Source: Mesorhizobium sp. NZP2298
GTDB lineage: Bacteria > Pseudomonadota > Alphaproteobacteria > Rhizobiales > Rhizobiaceae
Assembly (NCBI RefSeq): GCF_013170825.1
Contig: NZ_CP033365.1
Span: 3,484,001 to 3,548,000, forward strand
Reading direction: 5' to 3'
Length of the DNA: 64,000 nt
The notes under the pieces are model-generated. The model was not told where the DNA came from and did not search any database. It worked only from the letters and a program-made list of their open reading frames with translations. This document shows, in pieces, positions 58,820 through 64,000 of this stretch. Numbering within the stretch: the first letter of the stretch is position 1; each line of letters starts with the position of its first letter. A program made the position numbers and the translations under genes.

Positions 58820-61135
58820 TTGGCTGTCACCATCACCTCCCTTGTTCTCTTTCTTCTCGGTCTGGCGCTTGGCGCTGGCGGCATCTGGTTGGCCTCGCTG
58901 GGCGGCAGCTGGTACTACATCATATCAGGTCTCGCGTTCCTGATCACCGCCTGGCTGTTCTACCGGCGCCGCTCCACCGCGCTGTGGCTCTACGCGGCGA
59001 TCGTGCTCGGCACTCTGGCCTGGGCGGTCTGGGAAACCGGCTTCGACTGGTGGGAACTCGGCCCGCGCGGCGGCATCATCGTGCTGGTGGCGCTATGGCT
59101 GCTGACGCCGTGGGCGCGGCGGGGCCTTGCCGGTCCTGATGGGCGCGCGCCGCTGATCCTGGCCGTGCTGGCCTCGCTGGCGGTGGCCGGCTATTCGATG
59201 ACCACGGACCCGAAGGACATCGCCGGCGCGCTCGACACCGACAAGGTGACCCCAAACGCCAATCTGGGCAACGATGTGCCGGCCGGCGAATGGCACTTCT
59301 ACGGGCGCACGCAATTCGGCCAGCGCTATTCGCCGCTTGACCAGATCACGCCCGACAATGTCGCCAATCTGCAGCCGGCCTGGACCTATCGCACCGGCGA
59401 CGTGAAGGGGCCGGACGATGTCGGCGAGACCACCTATCAGGTGACGCCGCTCAAGGTCGGCGACACGCTCTACATCTGCACGCCGCACAATTTCGCCATC
59501 GCGGTCGACGCCGCGACCGGCAAGGAAAAATGGCGCTACGACCCCAAGATCAAGCTCGACAAGGACCGCCAGCACCAGACCTGCCGCGGCGTGTCCTACT
59601 ATGCCGGTGCCGCTGGCGCCGCCGGCCAGCCCTGCGCGACCCGCGTCTACCTGCCGACCTCGGATGCCCGGCTGATCGCGCTCGATGCCGCCAACGGCCA
59701 GGTCTGTCCCGCCTTCGCCGAGGCCGGCACGCTCAACCTCCTGACCAACATGCCATACCCGAAATCGGGCTACTACTATTCGACCTCGGCGCCGCTGATT
59801 GCCGGCGGCAAGATCATCGTCGGCGGCGCGGTCAACGACAATTATTCGACGCAGGAGCCGTCGGGCGTTATCCGCGCCTATGATGCGGGCACAGGCAAGC
59901 TGCTGTGGAACTGGGATTCAGGCAATCCGGACGAGACGACGCCGCTGCCGGCCGGCCAGACCTACACCGCCAACTCGCCCAACATGTGGTCGACGCCGAG
60001 CGCCGACGAGAAGCTTGGCCTGCTTTACGTGCCGCTCGGCAACCAGACGCCGGACCAGCTCGGCGCCGGACGCAGCGCCAATGTCGAGAAGTTCTCCTCC
60101 TCGATCACCGCGCTCGATCTCAATACCGGGCAGTTGAAATGGGTGCGGCAGACCGTGCACCACGACCTCTGGGACATGGACGTGCCGGCGCAGCCGAGCC
60201 TGATCGACATCACCAAGGCCGACGGCACGATCGTGCCCGCGCTGGTCGGGCCGACCAAGCAGGGCGACCTCTATGTGCTCGACCGGCGCACCGGCGAGCC
60301 GGTGATCGCGGTCAAGGAAGTGCCGGCGCCCGGCGGCGCCATCGAGGGCGACCATGCGTCGCCGACGCAGCCTTCGTCCGATCTCTCCTTCAACCCGAAG
60401 CCGCTGACCGAAGCCGACATGTGGGGCATCACCATGTTCGACCAGCTGGCTTGCCGAATCGAATTTCAGGGCCTGCGTTACGAAGGCCGCTATACGCCGC
60501 CTTCCGTACAGGGCTCGCTGATCTATCCCGGCAATTTCGGCACCTTCAACTGGGGCGGCGTCGCGGTCGATCCGGTTCGGCAGGTAATGTTCGGCATGCC
60601 GACCTATCTGGCGTTCAAGTCGCGACTCATCCCGCGCGACCAGGTGCCGCCACCGGATGGAGGGCGCGGCAGCGAACAGGGCTTGAACCGCAATGAGGGC
60701 GCACCCTATGCGGTGGTGATGGGACCGTTCCTGTCGCCGCTCGGCATTCCCTGCCAGGCGCCGCCCTGGGGATATGTCGCCGGCGTCGATCTGAGAACCG
60801 GCACAATCGCCTACAAGCACCGCAACGGCACCGTCTATGACATGACGCCGCTGCCGTTGCCGCTGAAGGTCGGGGTGCCCGGCATTGGTGGGCCGATGAT
60901 CACAGCCGGTGGTGTCGCTTTCCTGGGGGCCGCGGTCGACGATTATCTGCGCGCCTACGACCTGACGTCGGGCAAGCAACTCTGGCGGGCGCGGCTGCCG
61001 GCCGGCGGGCAATCGACGCCGATGACCTATACGGTCGCCGACGGACGCCAGTTCGTGGTCATCGTTGCCGGCGGCCACGGCTCGGTCGGCACCAAGCCGG
61101 GGGATTATGTGATGGCTTACGCGCTGCCCAAGTAG
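58820..61135 (+). CDS. gcd: membrane-bound PQQ-dependent glucose dehydrogenase
   Basis: 771 residues from a TTG at 58820 with AAGGAG seven bases upstream; an in-frame start at 58766 would give a non-membrane leader. Five N-terminal membrane segments (about 1-130, beginning ITSLVLFLLGLALGAGGIWLASLGG) precede a PQQ propeller: WHFYGRTQFGQRYSPLDQI, TWTYRTGD-type TGD repeat, HQTCRGVSYY, VHHDLWDMDVPAQPSLIDI, and GTFNWGGVAVDP. It oxidises glucose to gluconolactone in the periplasm and feeds ubiquinone. The gene is divergent from the helicase gene. No pqq synthesis genes are in the window. Confidence 0.93.
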   Translation: MAVTITSLVLFLLGLALGAGGIWLASLGGSWYYIISGLAFLITAWLFYRRRSTALWLYAAIVLGTLAWAVWETGFDWWELGPRGGIIVLVALWLLTPWARRGLAGPDGRAPLILAVLASLAVAGYSMTTDPKDIAGALDTDKVTPNANLGNDVPAGEWHFYGRTQFGQRYSPLDQITPDNVANLQPAWTYRTGDVKGPDDVGETTYQVTPLKVGDTLYICTPHNFAIAVDAATGKEKWRYDPKIKLDKDRQHQTCRGVSYYAGAAGAAGQPCATRVYLPTSDARLIALDAANGQVCPAFAEAGTLNLLTNMPYPKSGYYYSTSAPLIAGGKIIVGGAVNDNYSTQEPSGVIRAYDAGTGKLLWNWDSGNPDETTPLPAGQTYTANSPNMWSTPSADEKLGLLYVPLGNQTPDQLGAGRSANVEKFSSSITALDLNTGQLKWVRQTVHHDLWDMDVPAQPSLIDITKADGTIVPALVGPTKQGDLYVLDRRTGEPVIAVKEVPAPGGAIEGDHASPTQPSSDLSFNPKPLTEADMWGITMFDQLACRIEFQGLRYEGRYTPPSVQGSLIYPGNFGTFNWGGVAVDPVRQVMFGMPTYLAFKSRLIPRDQVPPPDGGRGSEQGLNRNEGAPYAVVMGPFLSPLGIPCQAPPWGYVAGVDLRTGTIAYKHRNGTVYDMTPLPLPLKVGVPGIGGPMITAGGVAFLGAAVDDYLRAYDLTSGKQLWRARLPAGGQSTPMTYTVADGRQFVVIVAGGHGSVGTKPGDYVMAYALPK

Positions 61136-61172
61136 ACGGGGTTGCCTGGAGGCAAGCTCGGCGAATTGACGG

Positions 61173-61610
61173 TCAGCCGAGTCCGAGATGGCTCTTCAGG
61201 CTGGGCACCGAGCCCAGCACCTGGTTGGTCAGATCGGGGCCGGCAGCGGTTTCGGCCTGCTGGACCAGTGTGGCGCCAGCCTTCTGGATCTGCGCCAGAT
61301 CGAGGCCGGATGCCTTGAGGGCGGCGAGGCCGTTGACCAGCGCGCCCGCTTTCTCGCCGAGAACGCCGCCAAGCGCGCCTTGCAGCGAGGACAGGAAGCC
61401 GCCACCGCCGCCGGCGGGGGCGGCGGCCATGACGTCATATTTCTGCGCCAGTGCATCGGCGCCCGGAATCTTGGCGAAGAAGGATGAGGCGCTGGTGCCT
61501 TCCGCCTCGTGCTCGAGCACCGAGAAGATGGTGCCGACGACCTTTTCCGTCGTTGCCTGGTCAAGGCCGGCCTTCTGCGAAACGGTGTTCACGATATCCT
61601 GTACGTCCAT
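61173..61610 (-). CDS. DUF2780/DUF2267-like hypothetical protein
   Basis: 145 residues, no signal peptide. The N-terminus MDVQDIVNTVSQKAGLDQATTEKVVGTIFSVLEHEAEG resembles helical DUF2267 or DUF2780 proteins; SSFFAKIPGADALAQKYDV and a Gly/Ala-rich middle (APAGGGGGFLSSLQGALGG) resemble DUF2780 (VcgC/VcgE). Helix-turn pattern continues to the end. Function unknown. It lies two codons downstream of the small membrane protein gene at 61620, in what looks like one transcript. Confidence 0.6.
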   Translation of the reverse strand: MDVQDIVNTVSQKAGLDQATTEKVVGTIFSVLEHEAEGTSASSFFAKIPGADALAQKYDVMAAAPAGGGGGFLSSLQGALGGVLGEKAGALVNGLAALKASGLDLAQIQKAGATLVQQAETAAGPDLTNQVLGSVPSLKSHLGLG

Positions 61611-61619
61611 GACTTCACC

Positions 61620-61775
61620 TCAACCTTGGGTTTTCGTGTTTGCCGGATGGCGCTGGCGGCCGCGGACCTTGACCATGGACTTCCGGCTCGCCGCTACAAC
61701 GGCCGCGCGCATCGTCAGGATCGCGGCTGCGGCAACGATAAAGGCGGTTGCCAGGATCGGCGAGGGCATGGTCAT
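61620..61775 (-). CDS. small single-span membrane protein upstream of the DUF2780-like gene
   Basis: 51 residues: MTMPSPILATAFIVAAAAILTM is one hydrophobic segment, followed by a basic tail (RKSMVKVRGRQRHPANTKTQG). On the minus strand GAAGGAAG lies seven bases before the ATG, and its stop is nine bases before the ATG of the next gene (61610), whose ribosome binding site GAGGTGAAG overlaps this stop. That spacing supports a real two-gene unit. No similarity recognised. Confidence 0.6.
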   Translation of the reverse strand: MTMPSPILATAFIVAAAAILTMRAAVVAASRKSMVKVRGRQRHPANTKTQG

Positions 61776-62042
61776 CGGCGGCTTCCTTCAGCTCTGGCCT
61801 TTCAGGACCGTGGCCGCGCCATGGGGCGGCCGTATGGTCAGTTTCCCCTACTATTGTGGCAGCGCCATCAAGATTTGTCGCCGATGACCAAATTGTGATG
61901 ATGCCAGATTGGGATGATGTTGCCGCGGCTCGCCGGGAGAGATGGGTGTCTCACCGGGCCGTGACTGGACGATACAAGGCTCGCCCCTATCTTGCGAACG
62001 GCAAGACATCGCATCGAGATAGCGAGATCGAGGAGTGCGCCG

Positions 62043-62936
62043 ATGACCAAATCCACCGCCAGCGACAAACCCGCCGTCACCCAGGCGATGATCGACGCCT
62101 ATGACGAATACACGCATCTGACGCTCGACCGCCGGCACTTCATGGAACAACTGACCAGGCTTGCCGGATCGGGTGCCGCGGCGGTCGCGATCGTGCCGAT
62201 GCTGGCGGCGAACTCCGCCCAGGCGGCAATCGTTGCCGACAACGATCCACGGGTGAAAGGCGAGGAGATCAGCTATCCCGGCAACGGGGGCGATATGAAG
62301 GGCTATCTGGTCAAACCGGCAAACCAGGCCGGCAAACTCGGCACCGTCATCGTCATCCATGAAAACAGGGGGCTCAACCCGCATATACGCGACGTGGCCC
62401 GGCGCGTGGCGCTGGAGGGGTTCGTGGCGCTGGCGCCGGACTTCCTGTCGCCGCTTGGCGGCACGCCCGCCGATGAGGACAAGGCGCGTGACATGTTCGC
62501 GAAGCTCGACCCGGCGCAGACGGTCGCCAATGGCGTGGCGACCGTCGCTCTCCTGAAGGACGACAAGGACGGCAATGGCAAGGTCGGCGCCATCGGCTTC
62601 TGCTGGGGCGGCGGCACGGCCAACATGCTGGCCGTCAATGCGCCGGATCTCGCGGCGAGCGTGGCCTATTACGGTATGCAGCCGAAGGCCGCCGATGTTT
62701 CGAAGATCAGGGCCGCACTGATGCTGCACTATGCCGGCCTCGACGATCGCACCAATGCCGGCATCGACGCCTTCCAGAAGGAGCTCGATGCCGCGCATGT
62801 CGAATACACGGTCTATGTCTATGAAGGCGCCAACCATGCCTTCAACAACGATACCTCGGCTGCGCGTTACGACAAGAAGGCGGCCGATCTCGCCTGGGGC
62901 AGGACGATCGCCTTCCTGAAACAGAAGCTGACGTAG
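62043..62936 (+). CDS. dienelactone hydrolase family protein
   Basis: 297 residues. An unusual N-terminus of about 35 residues precedes a Tat-like hydrophobic signal (LDRRHFMEQLTRLAGSGAAAVAIVPMLAANSAQA). The alpha/beta-hydrolase domain reads YLVKPANQAGKLGTVIVIHENRGLNPHIRDVARRVALEGFVALAPDFLSPLGG, with the nucleophile Cys in GFCWGGG (about 196) and the catalytic His in EGANHAF. The family hydrolyses dienelactone or related esters; periplasmic members with this signal are common and of uncertain substrate. AGGAG lies eight bases before the ATG. Confidence 0.88.
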   Translation: MTKSTASDKPAVTQAMIDAYDEYTHLTLDRRHFMEQLTRLAGSGAAAVAIVPMLAANSAQAAIVADNDPRVKGEEISYPGNGGDMKGYLVKPANQAGKLGTVIVIHENRGLNPHIRDVARRVALEGFVALAPDFLSPLGGTPADEDKARDMFAKLDPAQTVANGVATVALLKDDKDGNGKVGAIGFCWGGGTANMLAVNAPDLAASVAYYGMQPKAADVSKIRAALMLHYAGLDDRTNAGIDAFQKELDAAHVEYTVYVYEGANHAFNNDTSAARYDKKAADLAWGRTIAFLKQKLT

Positions 62937-62940
62937 GACG

Positions 62941-63387
62941 TCAGGCCGCTGGCGCCCAGACCGCCGCGAAGGCCGGCGACAGGGTGAAGCCGGCTGGACG
63001 TGTCGAAACCGGAGGCGGGCGGCGCACGCCCTCCTGCAGGTACCGCAACGCCGACGTCAGCCCGTTCATCGTATAGGGCTTGGCGATGACACCGATCGCA
63101 CCGGCGAAATGCTCGGGAATGCGCTTCGGATTGGCGGTCATGAACACCACCATCGAGTTCTTCTTCTCGCCGATATATTCGGCCACCTCGACACCAGTCG
63201 GGCCATCGGTGAGATGGATGTCGACAAAGGCGATGTCGGCATCCGTGGACTCGACCATGCTTTTTGCTTGCGCCGAGGACGTCGCCCAGCCGACGACGCT
63301 ATGGCCGGCTTCCTCGACAAGGCTTTCCAGCTCCATCGCCAACAGCGCTTCATCCTCGACGATCAGGACCTTGAGTGGTTCAGTCAT
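62941..63387 (-). CDS. single-domain response regulator
   Basis: 148 residues. The receiver domain (about 6-120) has acidic ED in VLIVEDEALLAMELESLVEEAGH, phosphoacceptor Asp in DIAFVDIHLTDGPTG, Thr in VVFMTANPKR and Lys in IAKPYTMNGLTSAL. A 30-residue Pro-rich tail (RRPPPVSTRPAGFTLSPAF) follows and no DNA-binding output domain is present. It overlaps the histidine kinase gene by four bases and is its likely partner. Only four bases separate it from the convergent dienelactone hydrolase gene. Confidence 0.92.
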   Translation of the reverse strand: MTEPLKVLIVEDEALLAMELESLVEEAGHSVVGWATSSAQAKSMVESTDADIAFVDIHLTDGPTGVEVAEYIGEKKNSMVVFMTANPKRIPEHFAGAIGVIAKPYTMNGLTSALRYLQEGVRRPPPVSTRPAGFTLSPAFAAVWAPAA

Positions 63388-64000
63388 GAGAGAGTCCCTT
63401 TTTGCTGCGGTTCGTTTGGCATCGAGATCACGACCGTGGTGCCGGGGCCGGCGTCACGCCATTCGATATCGGCGTGCAGCTGGCGGGCGAGCGATTTGAT
63501 CAGCCGCATGCCGAAAGAGGCATCGCCATTGGCTTCGGCCATCCCGACGCCATCGTCCGAGATCTCAATGTTGAAATGGCCGTCGGGCTGGCTCATCTTG
63601 ACGCCGATGCGCCCTGCGGTGGTCCCGTCCGGCGCCTCCTTGAAGGCATGCTTCAAGGCATTGGTGACGAGTTCATTGACCATCAGCGCGACAGGCGTCG
63701 CCTTCTCTGCCGAAATCACAATGGGTTCGAGCTCAAGGTTCGACTTGATCCCGGATCGCCCCGACGCCGTCAGAAGATCCGTCACCAGGTCCTTGGCGAA
63801 ATCCGAAACGTCGAACCGGCTGACATCCTTCGACTGGTAGAGCCGGCGATGCACGGTGCTGAGCGCCTCGATGCGCTCCAGCATGGTGGTCAACGAATGC
63901 CTGGTCGCTTCATCCTTTATGGTCCGGCGCTGCATGATGATGAGCGATGAGATCATCTGCAGATTGTTTTTCACCCGATGATCGACCTCGTGCAGCAGGG
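63384..64000 (-). CDS. HisKA_2 / HWE-type sensor histidine kinase, partial (5' end beyond the window)
   Basis: About 205 C-terminal residues are visible. The phosphoacceptor helix reads EVDHRVKNNLQMISSLI, the HisKA_2 signature with the His in DHRVKN. The HATPase domain has MVNELVTNALKHAF (N box) and ISDDGVGMAEANGDASFGMRLIKSLARQL (D/G boxes). The sensory N-terminus is outside the window. Such kinases are abundant in Rhizobiales and often signal stress or light through receiver-only regulators like the one overlapping here. Confidence 0.9.
   Translation of the reverse strand, partial: LLHEVDHRVKNNLQMISSLIIMQRRTIKDEATRHSLTTMLERIEALSTVHRRLYQSKDVSRFDVSDFAKDLVTDLLTASGRSGIKSNLELEPIVISAEKATPVALMVNELVTNALKHAFKEAPDGTTAGRIGVKMSQPDGHFNIEISDDGVGMAEANGDASFGMRLIKSLARQLHADIEWRDAGPGTTVVISMPNEPQQKGTLS

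Overview
The window is high-GC, densely coded DNA of an alphaproteobacterium of the order Rhizobiales, most likely Mesorhizobium or a close relative. The evidence is the complete rhizobial-type dcw cluster with lpxC, bamD, recN and ligA after ftsZ, an alphaproteobacterial RNase P RNA, GANTC-rich DNA in front of the late division genes, and several families of short hairpin repeats in the intergenic gaps. The organism call is inferred from gene content and protein wording; no 16S rRNA gene is present. No tRNA, CRISPR array, insertion sequence or prophage was seen.

Layout. (1) 1-5,030: a 5-oxoprolinase/hydantoinase fragment running off the left edge, a small lipoprotein, a TerB-DnaJ protein overlapping an AmpD-like amidase, and a secreted lytic transglycosylase. 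(2) 5,107-5,504: RNase P RNA, followed by a ParE toxin remnant and a PLP-dependent trans-sulfuration-type lyase on the minus strand. (3) 7,174-26,121: the dcw cluster in one direction: mraZ-rsmH-ftsL-ftsI-murE-murF-mraY-murD-ftsW-murG-murC-murB, a 300-base gap, then ddl-ftsQ-ftsA-ftsZ. Most junctions are 1-13 base overlaps. A four-copy 10-base-period TGGG/CGGG array lies upstream of mraZ and eight GANTC sites lie between murB and ddl. (4) 26,401-33,490: lpxC, bamD, recN, ligA and a DUF2461 gene. (5) 33,659-36,696: azlCD exporter and an Xaa-Pro aminopeptidase. (6) 37,336-40,368: a 1,010-residue autotransporter behind a long, AT-richer gap. (7) 40,571-50,351: housekeeping and accessory genes (prmA, SCO1/SenC, creA, a hexapeptide acyltransferase, a low-affinity iron permease homologue, an SDR, a TMEM175-type channel, a MATE exporter, a lipoprotein L,D-transpeptidase, a phytase-like esterase). 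(8) 50,647-54,624: a two-gene demethylation unit (FAD/GcvT dehydrogenase plus non-pyrrolysine MttB-family methyltransferase). (9) 54,723-64,000: a DUF4239 membrane protein, an encapsulated-ferritin homologue without an encapsulin gene, a UvrD/PcrA helicase, PQQ glucose dehydrogenase, a small two-gene unit of unknown function, a dienelactone hydrolase, and a response regulator with a HisKA_2-type kinase running off the right edge.

How it fits together. The central 20 kb makes the lipid-linked peptidoglycan precursor (MurB-G, MraY, Ddl) and assembles the divisome (FtsL, I, W, Q, A, Z); other wall enzymes (amidase, transglycosylase, L,D-transpeptidase) flank it. The most unusual features are short palindromic or repeat-like DNA pieces sitting in frame inside conserved genes (murF, the helicase, possibly the oxoprolinase), composite hairpin repeats abutting stop codons and start regions, the GANTC cluster before ddl-ftsQAZ, and the orphan EncFtn-like protein.
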